The notes: generated by a model not told the origin, from the letters alone. 52,375 nt of DNA from an uncultured Oscillospiraceae bacterium (GCA_910587995.1 CAJUNS010000016.1:1-52375), one strand, 5' to 3'. Positions 7,254 to 15,156 are shown, counted from the first letter of the stretch. A program made the numbers and translations.

Positions 7254-8214
7254 ACATATCCCTCAGTCTTTCCCGAATCATCCCATCGTCCAGCTCGTTG
7301 AGCTTGCCCGAAAGAATGATCCGCACGGTGCTGATCTCGTTGCGCCGGGCGATGACAAAGGCGAACAGGGGCCCCACGGTAAAGGGATTCATCTTCTGGC
7401 CCTTCACCAGGTCCATCACCTTGTCGTCGCACCACTTTTCAAAGGCGGAGTAGGACTCTTTCATCTTGCCCGCCGCCTCGCTGTAGGGGGTGGCCGCCAG
7501 GTAGCCGAACAGATCGTCCAGACTTTTGCAGGCGGCGGCCGCCAGACTGCCCAGGTCCAAGGTGGAGCAGGGCGCCAAGGCCATGTCCAAAAAGGCGCGG
7601 CTCTTGCCGGTTTTGCAGGCGCGCACCGCCACTTTCACGTTAGAGGTGGCGCAAAGCATCTCCGCGTAGTCCGCCAAAATGGGCACGCCGCTCTCCTTGC
7701 CGCAGCGGACCACGCCCATCAGGCAGGCCCGGTCCAGAATGACGTCGCACATCTGGCCATCCTCTTTTTGCAGCAGGGCATGGTAGGCCTTGTCCGCCGC
7801 CTGGGCCATATCCTCGGGCAGCGCGGAGAAGTCCCCTTCCCGCACGCAGCGCAGCATCAGCTCCGGGTCAATTTCGCCCCCGGGCAGAAACACCTCGTGG
7901 GGCTCCACCCCGGTGACCACCGTTTTAATGGCGGCCTTCAGGTTGTTGTAGTCGGTGGGCAGCAGCAGCACCTTAAAGGGGGCCATGTCGTCCGTCAGCT
8001 CGTGAATGAACGCCCAGGTCTTCTCCTCCTCCGCGGCCAAAACAGCCTCGGCGGAAAGGTTTGCCTCGCCCGTGCCCCAGCCCTTGTCCGAAAGGGTCCG
8101 CAGGCACTCCTCGTAGGTCCTGCAGGCCATCAGCTGGTCCACGTCCTGGCGGCTGAGAAGCCCCAGCTCCCGGGCCCGCACCCGCGCCACCGCGTAGATG
8201 TATTCCTCTTTCAT
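7246..8214 (-). CDS. ntpC: V-type ATP synthase subunit C
   Basis: 322 residues. This subunit (V0 d-type) forms the funnel that connects the central shaft to the membrane c-ring. Recognisable features are the start YIYAVARVRARELGLLSRQD, an all-helical composition, and the C-terminal PFTVGPLFAFVIARRNEISTVRIIL typical of the family. It lies between E and F in the normal gene order. Confidence 0.93.
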   Translation of the reverse strand: MKEEYIYAVARVRARELGLLSRQDVDQLMACRTYEECLRTLSDKGWGTGEANLSAEAVLAAEEEKTWAFIHELTDDMAPFKVLLLPTDYNNLKAAIKTVVTGVEPHEVFLPGGEIDPELMLRCVREGDFSALPEDMAQAADKAYHALLQKEDGQMCDVILDRACLMGVVRCGKESGVPILADYAEMLCATSNVKVAVRACKTGKSRAFLDMALAPCSTLDLGSLAAAACKSLDDLFGYLAATPYSEAAGKMKESYSAFEKWCDDKVMDLVKGQKMNPFTVGPLFAFVIARRNEISTVRIILSGKLNELDDGMIRERLRDMYV

Positions 8215-8241
8215 AAGCCGGCTTCCTTTCTTCGGGCGGGA

Positions 8242-8835
8242 TTAGGCCACGGGGAACAGCAGCCGTCCGGCAGCGTCCCGCAGCTCGTCGTAAGCGTCCT
8301 CGAAAATGGCCTGGAAGGTGCAGTTAATGTCCACACCGCCATAGACCAGCAGAAAGCCGTTGGCAATGGCATGGGGCTGGGGGGAGATGGTGACCTCCGC
8401 CCCGGGCACGGCCTTGCGCATCCGGGCCAAAAAGTCGTCGGGCAGGCGGGCCAGGTCCCGTTTGTTCAGCCGCATCTCGCCCCGGCCCTCCTGGGCAAAG
8501 CGGCAGTAAAGCTTCAAAAGGGTCTCAAAATATTCCCCGTCCGGGGCGTTTTCCAGGCTCTCCCGGGCGGCTCCCACCGCTTGGCGGATGAGCTCCTGTT
8601 TGAAGACCAGCATCTGGTTGCGCTTTTCCAGCTCCGCCGCGGACTGGGCCCGGTCCCGAATATCCTGGGCCCGGCGCTCCGCGTCCTTTAACACAGCGGC
8701 GGCCTGTTCCTTGGCCTCTGCCTGGGCCTTTTGGACGGTCTCGGCCGCTTTGGCCTTTGAGACGGAAAGCACTTCCTCCGCTTCCTTTTGTCCGTCGCCG
8801 GCGATCTGGCTCAAAATAGATTCCAGTCCGGTCAT
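8242..8835 (-). CDS. ntpE: V-type ATP synthase subunit E
   Basis: Peripheral-stalk subunit, 197 residues. The N-terminal half (about residues 15-75) is a long Ala/Glu/Lys/Gln-rich helix, and the C-terminal half is an alpha/beta domain ending in YGGVDINCTFQAIFEDAYDE. It pairs with the small G/H subunit to hold the head stationary. A GAGGAGG-type site precedes the ATG. Confidence 0.9.
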   Translation of the reverse strand: MTGLESILSQIAGDGQKEAEEVLSVSKAKAAETVQKAQAEAKEQAAAVLKDAERRAQDIRDRAQSAAELEKRNQMLVFKQELIRQAVGAARESLENAPDGEYFETLLKLYCRFAQEGRGEMRLNKRDLARLPDDFLARMRKAVPGAEVTISPQPHAIANGFLLVYGGVDINCTFQAIFEDAYDELRDAAGRLLFPVA

Positions 8836-8875
8836 GGAACATCCTCCTCTCTTTTATGTATCAGCATGGTTCCGC

Positions 8876-9367
8876 TTAAATGTTGGCAATGCTGGTGATG
8901 GAGAGGATGGAGATGAGCAGGGCCAGAACCGCGTAGGTCTCAACCATGGCGGGGAAAATCATGGACTTACCGAACTGGTCGGGCTTCTTTGCAACCAGGC
9001 TGATAGAGGAGACAGAGGCCTTGGCCTGCCACTTTGCGGAGACCATGCCCACAATGGCCATGGGCAGGCAGGCAGCCAGGTACAGAAGGCCCTTGGAGAG
9101 GGTGTCGGGGGCAGTGCCGCCCAGAACGCCGATCTGGGTCAGGGTAACAAAGCCGATCAAGAGGCCGTAGATGCCCTGGGTGCCGGGGAGCAGCTGCAGA
9201 ATCAGAACCTTACCGAACTGAGAGGGATCCTCGGTCACCACGCCCGCGGCCGCCTGGCCGGTCAGGCCAACGCCGATGGCGGAGCCGATGCCGCCCATCA
9301 GAGCCGCCAGGACAGCGCCCAGCAGCGCGAACACAACGCCCAAAGCATTCCAATCAAAGTTTTGCAT
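8876..9367 (-). CDS. ntpK: V-type ATP synthase subunit K (proteolipid, Na+-type)
   Basis: Membrane rotor-ring subunit, 163 residues, with four transmembrane helices in two duplicated hairpins. The ion-binding glutamate is Glu143 (PAMVETYAVL). The first hairpin has LPGTQG in its place, with Leu60, Thr63 and Gln64; Gln114 (KWQAKAS) completes the set. By alignment these correspond to Leu61, Thr64, Gln65, Gln110 and Glu139 of the E. hirae Na+-ATPase ring. Na+ rather than H+ coupling is therefore inferred. It starts 3 bases after the stop of subunit I. Confidence 0.96.
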   Translation of the reverse strand: MQNFDWNALGVVFALLGAVLAALMGGIGSAIGVGLTGQAAAGVVTEDPSQFGKVLILQLLPGTQGIYGLLIGFVTLTQIGVLGGTAPDTLSKGLLYLAACLPMAIVGMVSAKWQAKASVSSISLVAKKPDQFGKSMIFPAMVETYAVLALLISILSITSIANI

Positions 9368-9370
9368 TTC

Positions 9371-11413
9371 TTATTCCTCCGTAATCTTAAAATATTTGGT
9401 TTTGGCGGCAAAGGGCTCAAACTTGCGCCCGCCGCCCTCATAGAACTTGCCAAAGAACTCCACGTACTGCAAGCGGTTGGTGTGCACGTAGGCTCCCAGC
9501 AGGTTGATCAGCAGGTTGAGAACATGGCCGATGACGAAGACCAAAACAAACAGGACCACGCCCACCGGGCCGCTGCCCGCCATGGTGCCCAGCATGTTGA
9601 ACACCTGGGCGATCACGCCGGTTGCCAGGCCCAGCGCCAGCAGGCGGGAGTAGGACAGAATGTCCGAAAGCCAGCTGGACACGCCGTAAAGGCCGTAAAG
9701 GCCCTTCAAAAAGCGCTTCACGCCCCGGCTCTCCCGGCCGCTGGTGGCCACAATGCCCACCGCGCCAATGGCCGCAAACGCCAAAGCGATGTTGGTCACC
9801 ACCGGAGGGATGGCGATGGAGAGGCCCATCATCTCCTGGAACATGTCAAGCGACACCAAAGCGATGATCAGCCCGCCCACCAGCATGTACCAAAAGCCGC
9901 TGTCATACAGGGCGTCCAGGTACTTGCCCCGGCGGCACAGCTGGTAAATTTGCATTGCCAGGCCCGCAAACAGGTGGATGATGCCCAAAAGGAACGAGAA
10001 GAGCATCAACCGCATGGGCTGGTCCAGGGGGGCGAACCACAGGGGCGGGGTCAGGCTGGGCATATCGGCCCCATAGCCAAAGAAGGTGCGGGCAATCACG
10101 TCCACCGCGTCGCCAAAATAGCTGCCGAACAGCACGCCCCAGAACATGGTGGAAAGACCGCAGAAAAAGAACATCCGCAAAGTCTTGCGCAGGCCTTCCT
10201 CAATGTTTTTGAACTTCAGCAGCACAATGCCCATGCCAAGGGCGATTAAAAACCCGTAGGCTGCGTCAGAAAGCATCATGCCAAAGAGCACATAGTAGAA
10301 CACGCACATAACCTTCGAGGGGTCCACCTCGCGCTTGCCAGGCAGGCTGTAGCCCTCAATAACCCCCTCTACCGGGGCGGAGAAGAAGCCGTTTTGCAGC
10401 TTAATGGGCAGGTCCTCGCCTTTGGCGGGGGTTTCCACCTCTACAAAAGCCTGATACTTCTCTTCCAGCTCCCGCTGCAGGGCCGGGGCCGCGCCCGCGG
10501 TCACATAGCCGGTGAGGTAGAAGACATGGGGGCTCTGCCACAGGTCTCCCAGCACCTGGTACTTGCTGGCGCGCATGGTGTAGTAGTCGGACGTAAACAG
10601 CAGGTCCTGCCGCCGCCCGGCATAAGAGGCAATCTCCTTGCCAGCGGACTCAATGTCCGCCTGGGCCGCGGCAATGCGCGCCCGCAGGTCCTCCGCCCGC
10701 TGGACGGGGGGCTTTTTGGAGGGGGCTGCCGGATAGGTAAAGCCCATGCCCCGCAGGGCGGACTCCACCTTGGCCCCCTCCCGGCCCAGGCAGACCACAA
10801 AGGCGCAGGTCTGCTGGGGCTGGGTGCTCACCACCTCGGCCTCCACGCCGGAAATCTCCGGCAGGGCGGCGGCCAGGCGGGTTTTAATCTCCCCGGCGGT
10901 CAGCTCCTCGGGAAAGGTGCCGATGAACACGCTGGTGGAGTTGGTGCCTATGGTGCGCATGGAAACGTCCAGGTTCATCCAGGGCTTTAGGGCCTCCAGC
11001 TGAGCCTCCAGGCGGGCGATTTCCGCCTGCTGGTCGTTAACGCGCTTGCCCAGGGCCACAATGTTGGCCGCAATCTTGGTGACCTCCGGGGCGGCTTCCG
11101 CCGTCTGCTGCACCTGCCGGGCGCTGACGCCCGTGCGGCCCTCCAGCATAGCCAGCATGGACTTCTGCGGGGGGGCATAGCTGTCCAGCGTTTCCACGGC
11201 GCTGCCCACAAGCTGGGCGTTTTTTTCGAACGTGAGCCGCGCGGAAGCGGTGTCCGTTTTGGAGAAGGGGCCCTTTGCCTCTCCCAGGCTGGCCTCTTCC
11301 GGGGTGTCGACCTCCACGACGGCTCTCCGCTGCAGCATCTCCAGAATCTTTTTGCGGTTGTTCTTCAGCGCATACACATGGATGCGCTTCATTTCCACTA
11401 CCGCCATCTGCAT
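9371..11413 (-). CDS. ntpI: V-type ATP synthase subunit I
   Basis: Membrane stator (a-type) subunit, 680 residues. It has a large soluble N-terminal half that binds the peripheral stalks and a C-terminal half with about seven or eight membrane segments, including VFYYVLFGMMLSDAAYG and the SYSRLLALGLATGVIA helix with the functional arginine. The upstream AAGGAGG is 4 bases from the first ATG and 10 from a second ATG at 11407; the family usually begins with the sequence encoded from 11407 (MAVVEMKRIHVYAL), so that start is slightly preferred. Confidence 0.95.
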   Translation of the reverse strand: MQMAVVEMKRIHVYALKNNRKKILEMLQRRAVVEVDTPEEASLGEAKGPFSKTDTASARLTFEKNAQLVGSAVETLDSYAPPQKSMLAMLEGRTGVSARQVQQTAEAAPEVTKIAANIVALGKRVNDQQAEIARLEAQLEALKPWMNLDVSMRTIGTNSTSVFIGTFPEELTAGEIKTRLAAALPEISGVEAEVVSTQPQQTCAFVVCLGREGAKVESALRGMGFTYPAAPSKKPPVQRAEDLRARIAAAQADIESAGKEIASYAGRRQDLLFTSDYYTMRASKYQVLGDLWQSPHVFYLTGYVTAGAAPALQRELEEKYQAFVEVETPAKGEDLPIKLQNGFFSAPVEGVIEGYSLPGKREVDPSKVMCVFYYVLFGMMLSDAAYGFLIALGMGIVLLKFKNIEEGLRKTLRMFFFCGLSTMFWGVLFGSYFGDAVDVIARTFFGYGADMPSLTPPLWFAPLDQPMRLMLFSFLLGIIHLFAGLAMQIYQLCRRGKYLDALYDSGFWYMLVGGLIIALVSLDMFQEMMGLSIAIPPVVTNIALAFAAIGAVGIVATSGRESRGVKRFLKGLYGLYGVSSWLSDILSYSRLLALGLATGVIAQVFNMLGTMAGSGPVGVVLFVLVFVIGHVLNLLINLLGAYVHTNRLQYVEFFGKFYEGGGRKFEPFAAKTKYFKITEE

Positions 11414-11456
11414 CGAACCTCCTTGTGTTGAGCCTGCTCAACCGGGCGGGCAGGCC

Positions 11457-11774
11457 TCAGGTCTTTTCCAAAACGATCTTCCGGATCTCTTCCACGACCT
11501 TGCCCTGGCCCTGCTGGGCGGCGGCGCGCAGGCGGTCCTGCTCTTCCTGGGTCTGCCGCTTCATGCCGGCGCCAAGCTTCTCCGCGTCCGCGCGGGCCAC
11601 CCCGCACAGAACCTCGGCCTTTTTCCGGGCCTCCTTTACGGCGCCCGCCACGGCCTGTTTGCCCTGCTCGGCGGCTTCGGCTTCGATGCGTTCTCCCTCC
11701 GCCTTGGCGTGCAGCACCGCTTCGCGGGCTTTCAGCTCCGCGTCGCTGATGGCCTGCATGGTCTCTTTTGCCAA
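11457..11774 (-). CDS. V-type ATP synthase peripheral-stalk subunit G/H
   Basis: 105-residue protein that is almost entirely one Ala/Glu/Lys/Arg-rich helix, as expected for the G/H subunit that pairs with E. It is first in the operon, the position of ntpF in Enterococcus. The start is an uncommon TTG, set by AGGAGG nine bases upstream; the next ATG, five codons later, lacks a good site. The rare start may help set subunit ratios. Sequence identity of this family is low, so the call rests on composition, length and position. Confidence 0.8.
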   Translation of the reverse strand: MAKETMQAISDAELKAREAVLHAKAEGERIEAEAAEQGKQAVAGAVKEARKKAEVLCGVARADAEKLGAGMKRQTQEEQDRLRAAAQQGQGKVVEEIRKIVLEKT

Positions 11775-11789
11775 ACTCTTTCACCTCCT

Positions 11790-12021
11790 GCGTATATACC
11801 CGTGTTCGCCCGGCAAGCCGCGAGGCGCAGCGGGAATGTAATAATAAATACCCTGCACAGCGCCGGGGCACGCTCTCACAAAGAGGACGAGCCCCAGTTT
11901 CGATAGGGGCGGGCAGGGGCTGTTCCGCCCCCCGGGGCCCACCCCGGTAAGCCGGGGTCCGGGCGTCCGCCTGAGAAAAGCCTCTCAAACAACCGCACGG
12001 CCTCAACATATGCTTCCGGGC
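11790..12021 (-). promoter_or_regulatory. Long structured 5' leader of the V-ATPase operon
   Basis: The predicted transcript has about 245 untranslated bases. By hand it folds as a closed multi-branch RNA. The 5' GCCCGG (near 12018) pairs with CCGGGC (near 11812), and GAGGC with GCCUC. Inside are the hairpins ACCCCGG/CCGGGGT, GGGGCGG/CCGCCCC and GGGGC/GCCCC, the last with an inner CTCT/AGAG. No U-tract terminator is evident before the start codon. It may be a riboswitch-like or processing leader; no known class was recognised. It accounts for most of the gene-free stretch 11775-12217. Confidence 0.5.
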
Positions 12022-12027
12022 AAGTCT

Positions 12028-12056
12028 ATTATACCGCTTGCCCTCATAAAACTCAA
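12028..12056 (-). promoter_or_regulatory. Sigma-A promoter of the V-ATPase operon
   Basis: On the minus strand TTGAGT (plus 12051-12056), a 17-base spacer and a perfect TATAAT (plus 12028-12033). Transcription is expected to start near 12021 and to cover all nine subunit genes, since no other promoter-like gap exists downstream. Confidence 0.8.
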
Positions 12057-12150
12057 CACCTAAATCAAAAAAATGACGCCTTAGGGAGAATTTTCCAGCC
12101 GCGCCTCCCCGCCTGTTTGGCCCCGCTTACCATACCGAACCGGCTTTGAG

Positions 12151-12185
12151 AAAAAAGCCCCCGCCCGCCAATGGCGGACAGGGGC
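12151..12185 (-). terminator. Terminator of the PrsA-like gene
   Basis: On the minus strand GCCCC...CGCC pairs with GGCG...GGGGC, followed by TTTTTT. It lies about 35 bases after the stop of the lipoprotein gene. Confidence 0.8.
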
Positions 12186-12217
12186 CGGAACGATTCTTTT
12201 TGGGGGAAGCCCGCTGG

Positions 12218-13411
12218 CTACGCCTCGCTGCTTTCCTCTGAGGATTCTTCCGAAGAGGCCTCGGAAGACTCGCTGGAGGAAGACTCGCTGGAGGAAGACT
12301 CGCTGGAAGAGGATTCTTCCTCCTGAGAGCTGGCGGATGAGGTACCGTTTTTGCCCAGGGTCTCCGCCACCAGAGAGAGCTTTACGCTGCCGATGGCCTT
12401 CTCGTTGAGATCCAGGTTTACGCTGGCGCTCTGCTCCTTCACGTACTCGGTGAACTCTTCGCCCTTCATCTCAGCGATCAAGCCCTCTTTCCGGGTCTCA
12501 TCGTTGATCAGGGCCTGGTAGTCGGTCTCAATGTTCATCTTTTGCAGCACATAAGCGCCAGAGGACATGTCCACCATGGCGGACTCTCCGTCCTTCAGGC
12601 CGGTCAGGGCCTCGGAGAACTGCTCGCTCAGGTTGTTTTTGTTGATGGCGGAAGCCTCGCCCAGGGTGGGCTTGCTGCTGCCCTCCGCCACATAGGCGGC
12701 AGAGGCCTGCTCCAGGGTCTCGTCCCCGCTGGAGATGCTCTTCACATGCTCCCGCAGGGCCTCCTTCACCTGCGCCTGCTCGTCCTCTTCCATGGTCTTG
12801 CTCTGGCCCTCCTCATCGGTGGTGGAGAAGGGAACGTAGAAATAGTTGTAGTAGATATAATTTTCCGTGTAGTAATCGTGCATCTCATCTTCGGTAAGAG
12901 CCCGCTCGCCGCCCTCGCCATACATGGCCTGCATAACCTTTTGCAGCTTGATATTATACTCGGCATACGCCCTGGTAAAGGAGCTTTGAGCCACGCCTAC
13001 AGCCTCAAAGGCGGTTTTGTAGTAGCTCCACATGGAGTTGGAGGCGTTGGTGATGTTCTCTTGGTCCTCCTCGTCCAAAGCCAGGCCCATCTCGTCAAAC
13101 TTCTGCTGCACAAAGTAGAAGGACTTGAGCTGCTCCAGGGCCTTGTCCTGAATCCACTGGGAGGCGTTTTGGCCCTCAATGGTGTTTTTCAGCACCTCCT
13201 GGCCGTTTTCTACCAGCGCGGAGCCCTGAGAGTAGGCGCTGGAGAGGTAATAGATATAGCCGCCAATGGGCATGGTATCCTCGCCCATTTTCGCGGCCCA
13301 GGCCTTGTCCTCGCTGTAGCAGCCGGTCAGCCCGGCGCACATGGCCAGCGCCAGCGCTCCGGCGGCGGCCCGCTTTAAGATGTGCTTCATTTTCGACATA
13401 TTGGTCATCAT
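12218..13411 (-). CDS. PrsA/SurA-like peptidyl-prolyl isomerase lipoprotein
   Basis: 397-residue exported lipoprotein. The signal peptide ends in a lipobox LTGC (Cys about residue 31). A SurA-N-like helical region follows, then a parvulin-like region (EQFSEALTGLKDGESAMVDMSSG resembles the parvulin core), and then a C-terminal tail of Ser/Glu repeats. It probably folds secreted proteins on the outer face of the membrane, as PrsA does. GAGGAAAGG precedes the ATG. The tail is encoded by a 15-bp tandem repeat. Conservation of the isomerase core is weak, so it could be a SurA-like chaperone without isomerase activity. Confidence 0.75.
   Translation of the reverse strand: MMTNMSKMKHILKRAAAGALALAMCAGLTGCYSEDKAWAAKMGEDTMPIGGYIYYLSSAYSQGSALVENGQEVLKNTIEGQNASQWIQDKALEQLKSFYFVQQKFDEMGLALDEEDQENITNASNSMWSYYKTAFEAVGVAQSSFTRAYAEYNIKLQKVMQAMYGEGGERALTEDEMHDYYTENYIYYNYFYVPFSTTDEEGQSKTMEEDEQAQVKEALREHVKSISSGDETLEQASAAYVAEGSSKPTLGEASAINKNNLSEQFSEALTGLKDGESAMVDMSSGAYVLQKMNIETDYQALINDETRKEGLIAEMKGEEFTEYVKEQSASVNLDLNEKAIGSVKLSLVAETLGKNGTSSASSQEEESSSSESSSSESSSSESSEASSEESSEESSEA
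12264..12308. repeat. 15-bp tandem repeat in the lipoprotein tail
   Basis: Three consecutive 15-base units (GAAGACTCGCTGGAG, the last differing at one base), followed by degenerate copies. They encode the SSSSE units of the C-terminal tail. Copy number could vary by slippage and change the spacer length. Confidence 0.8.
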
Positions 13412-13451
13412 ACCTTTCCTCTTGGTGGTCTGCCATATCGCATGCCCATTT

Positions 13452-13480
13452 ATTATAGCGCATTCCTCCCCAAATGTCTA
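13452..13480 (-). promoter_or_regulatory. Sigma-A promoter of the PrsA-like gene
   Basis: On the minus strand TAGACA (plus 13475-13480), 17 bases, then TATAAT (plus 13452-13457), about 40 bases upstream of the ATG. Confidence 0.75.
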
Positions 13481-13542
13481 GTATTCTTTTTTGGGGCGTG
13501 TTTTAGGGGAAAGAGCGGCCATTTTGTCACGCGCCGCGCCCA

Positions 13543-13576
13543 TAGAAAAAAGCGGCAGGCTATCTGCCGCTTTTTG
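13543..13576. terminator. Terminator after the XRE regulator
   Basis: AAAGCGGCAG pairs with CTGCCGCTTT around a 5-base loop, with A and T runs on both sides. It lies just after the stop of the minus-strand HTH gene. Confidence 0.85.
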
Positions 13577-13593
13577 TTTGGCCGCATGCTTTT

Positions 13594-13938
13594 TTACACT
13601 GTTATGATTCCAGCGCGCAGCAGCGCAATGAGCTCTTTTTCCTGCGAGCTCAACTCGCCGATGCGCCCGGGGCTGGAATTGATTTTTTTGGGAGGCCTCT
13701 GCCGGGCGGCTTCAATGGTGCGGTATTCCTCCGGGTAAAGGAAAGCCTCCAAAGGGACCGCGTAAATTTGGGCCAACCGCCGCAGGGTGTCCAGGTCTGG
13801 CGAGACCTTGCCCAGCTCGTAGTTGGAGTAGGTGGAACGCTCAACCCCCAGCCCGGTGGCAACAGCTTTTTGCGAGTACCCGCAGTCCAGGCGAAGCCTC
13901 CGGAGCATAACGGCCAAATCTTGTTTGTGGTCTTGCAT
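13594..13938 (-). CDS. XRE-family helix-turn-helix regulator
   Basis: 114-residue DNA-binding protein. Residues of about 8-65 form a Cro/C1-type HTH (MLRRLRLDCGYSQKAVATGL, then VERSTYSNYELGKVSPDL). A short C-terminal tail follows, ending in SSQEKELIALLRAG, a motif seen at the end of many clostridial XRE regulators. The start was chosen at the ATG preceded by GGGAGGGG; a longer upstream frame runs through repeat DNA and lacks a site. It is divergent from the two plus-strand HTH genes. Target unknown. Confidence 0.85.
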   Translation of the reverse strand: MQDHKQDLAVMLRRLRLDCGYSQKAVATGLGVERSTYSNYELGKVSPDLDTLRRLAQIYAVPLEAFLYPEEYRTIEAARQRPPKKINSSPGRIGELSSQEKELIALLRAGIITV

Positions 13939-14026
13939 TATGTACCCCTCCCATTCACTTATTTTTAAACCCTGTTCGGGTCTGCTAACCCTTTTTAGAA
14001 CCCAGTAAGACCGTGGGGCGCTGCCC

Positions 14027-14135
14027 GCATGACGCAAGGCCGTGGGGCGCTGCCCCACACCCCGCCACCTTTGAAAAGGTGGACGAAACTTTTAATTTTT
14101 TTATGGTGTTGATGCCGCACATTCTAACTTAGCGG
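14027..14135. repeat. 109-bp direct repeat, copy A
   Basis: The stretch begins GCATGACGCAAGGCCG and ends ATTCTAACTTAGCGG. It contains two hairpins (GGGGCGCTGCCCC and CCACCTTTGAAAAGGTGG) followed by AAACTTTTAATTTTTTT. Copy B at 14211-14319 differs at only four positions. A partial third copy of the first 20 bases lies at about 14007-14026. It is non-coding and belongs to the kind of dispersed intergenic repeat seen in GC-rich Clostridia. Confidence 0.85.
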
Positions 14136-14210
14136 AACATAGGGGTCCAGGGGTGCTTGCACCCTTGGCGCAGTCCAGGCTGCGAAAGCCTGGCCGCCGG
14201 AGGCCGCTCC

Positions 14211-14319
14211 GCATGACGCAAGACCGTGAGGCGCCGCCCCACACCCCGCCACCTTTGAAAATGTGGACGAAACTTTTAATTTTTTTATGGTGTTGATGCC
14301 GCACATTCTAACTTAGCGG
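14211..14319. repeat. 109-bp direct repeat, copy B
   Basis: About 96% identical to copy A, in the same orientation 184 bases away. The 75 bases between the copies contain further small hairpins (GGGTGCTTGCACCC and CCAGGCTGCGAAAGCCTGG). Together the copies account for most of the gene-free stretch 13939-14448. Confidence 0.85.
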
Positions 14320-14376
14320 GATAATAGCAAGGCGTTTTTTGTCCCGCCTGCATATAGTATAGCACATATTTGCAAA

Positions 14377-14394
14377 TTAGTGAAGAGTCACTAA
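14377..14394. promoter_or_regulatory. Candidate operator palindrome before the HTH gene
   Basis: TTAGTGA-AGAG-TCACTAA is a perfect 7-base inverted repeat with a 4-base centre, 55 bases before the next ATG. A half-site-like CTAGTGAT follows at about 14406. This is the form expected for binding by a small XRE regulator, perhaps autoregulatory. Confidence 0.5.
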
Positions 14395-14448
14395 CAAATT
14401 TTTTCTAGTGATTTATCATGGGGGGTAACGTCATTAGGAGGTCTGCTC

Positions 14449-14691
14449 ATGAACACTCGCGAAGCCATCGCCGCTCGGATCATCCAACTCTGCAAAGAGC
14501 AGGGCATTACCCCAAACGGTTTGAGCTATCGCGCCGCTGTACCCCAAGCAACTATCAAGAGCATTCTCAATGGGGAAAGCCAGAATCCTGGCACAGTCAC
14601 AATTAAAAAGCTCTGCGATGGCCTGGAAATCACCCTGGGACAATTTTTCTCCACGCCGGAGTTTGACGGGCTGGAGCAAGAAATTCAATAG
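14449..14691 (+). CDS. Small XRE-family regulator
   Basis: 80 residues, consisting of one HTH domain and little else. It reads RIIQLCKEQGITPNGLSYRA, then VPQATIKSILNGESQNPGTVTIKKLCDGLEITLGQFF, the standard five-helix XRE fold. TAGGAGG precedes the ATG. It lies upstream of a second, similar regulator in the same orientation. Its target is unknown; the palindrome just upstream is a candidate. Confidence 0.85.
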   Translation: MNTREAIAARIIQLCKEQGITPNGLSYRAAVPQATIKSILNGESQNPGTVTIKKLCDGLEITLGQFFSTPEFDGLEQEIQ

Positions 14692-14847
14692 AATGTTTTG
14701 GTAAAAGAGCGCTGCCTGGGGCGGCGCTTTTTTCTTTCTCTTTTTTACCGCTTTGTTTTTGCGAATTTATTATACGTCAAAAGACACTAAAATGCAAGGC
14801 TTTTCCGAAGTATAATAAACGCAGGAAATAAGCAAGGAGGTGGACAA

Positions 14848-15156
14848 GTGGAAGATGTGCTCGAGGTGATTACACGCCTGCGCCTGGCGCGAAAGTGGAG
14901 CGAGTATGAGCTGGCCAAAAACACCGGCATCCCGCAGTCCACCATCTCAACTTGGTACCGCAAGGGGCAAGTGCCCACCCTGCCCAGCCTGGAGAAAATC
15001 TGCGCGGGCTTTGGCATCACCCTCTCCCAGTTTTTCTCCCAGGGAGAAGAGGCGGTATCCCTTACAGCGTCTCAGCGGGAGCTGCTGCGCTGCTGGGCCG
15101 CGCTGAACAGCACCCAGCAGGAGCTCTTTTTGCAGCTGTTCCGGAACATCCCATAA
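14848..15156 (+). CDS. XRE-family regulator
   Basis: 102 residues, with an N-terminal HTH (RLARKWSEYELAKNTGIPQS, then TISTWYRKGQVPTLPSLEKICAGFGITLSQFF) and a short C-terminal tail ending SQRELLRCWAALNSTQQELF, related to the tail of the minus-strand regulator at 13594-13938. The start is GTG, fixed by AAGGAGGTGG upstream. It is 156 bases downstream of the previous HTH gene, so it may have its own promoter. Confidence 0.85.
   Translation: MEDVLEVITRLRLARKWSEYELAKNTGIPQSTISTWYRKGQVPTLPSLEKICAGFGITLSQFFSQGEEAVSLTASQRELLRCWAALNSTQQELFLQLFRNIP

Noticed and set aside
3115..7301. Very long open frames on the plus strand opposite the V-ATPase A and B genes.
   Set aside because: They are antisense to highly conserved genes. 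Long antisense frames are expected in GC-rich coding DNA; they lack ribosome sites and have low-complexity His/Gly/Gln-rich translations.
11398..12009. A 203-codon open frame on the minus strand over the V-ATPase leader.
   Set aside because: It overlaps the TTG-start stalk subunit gene in another frame, is very Arg/Gly/Pro-rich, and lies in the structured leader. It is a GC-rich shadow.
11790..12021. The V-ATPase leader as 6S RNA, RNase P RNA or SRP RNA.
   Set aside because: Length and rod-like closing pairs were suggestive, but I could not identify the conserved core motifs of any of these. It is kept as an unclassified structured leader.
14007..14319. CRISPR-like repeat array.
   Set aside because: The units are 109 bp, only two full copies occur, the intervening 75 bp holds hairpins rather than a spacer, and no cas genes are present.
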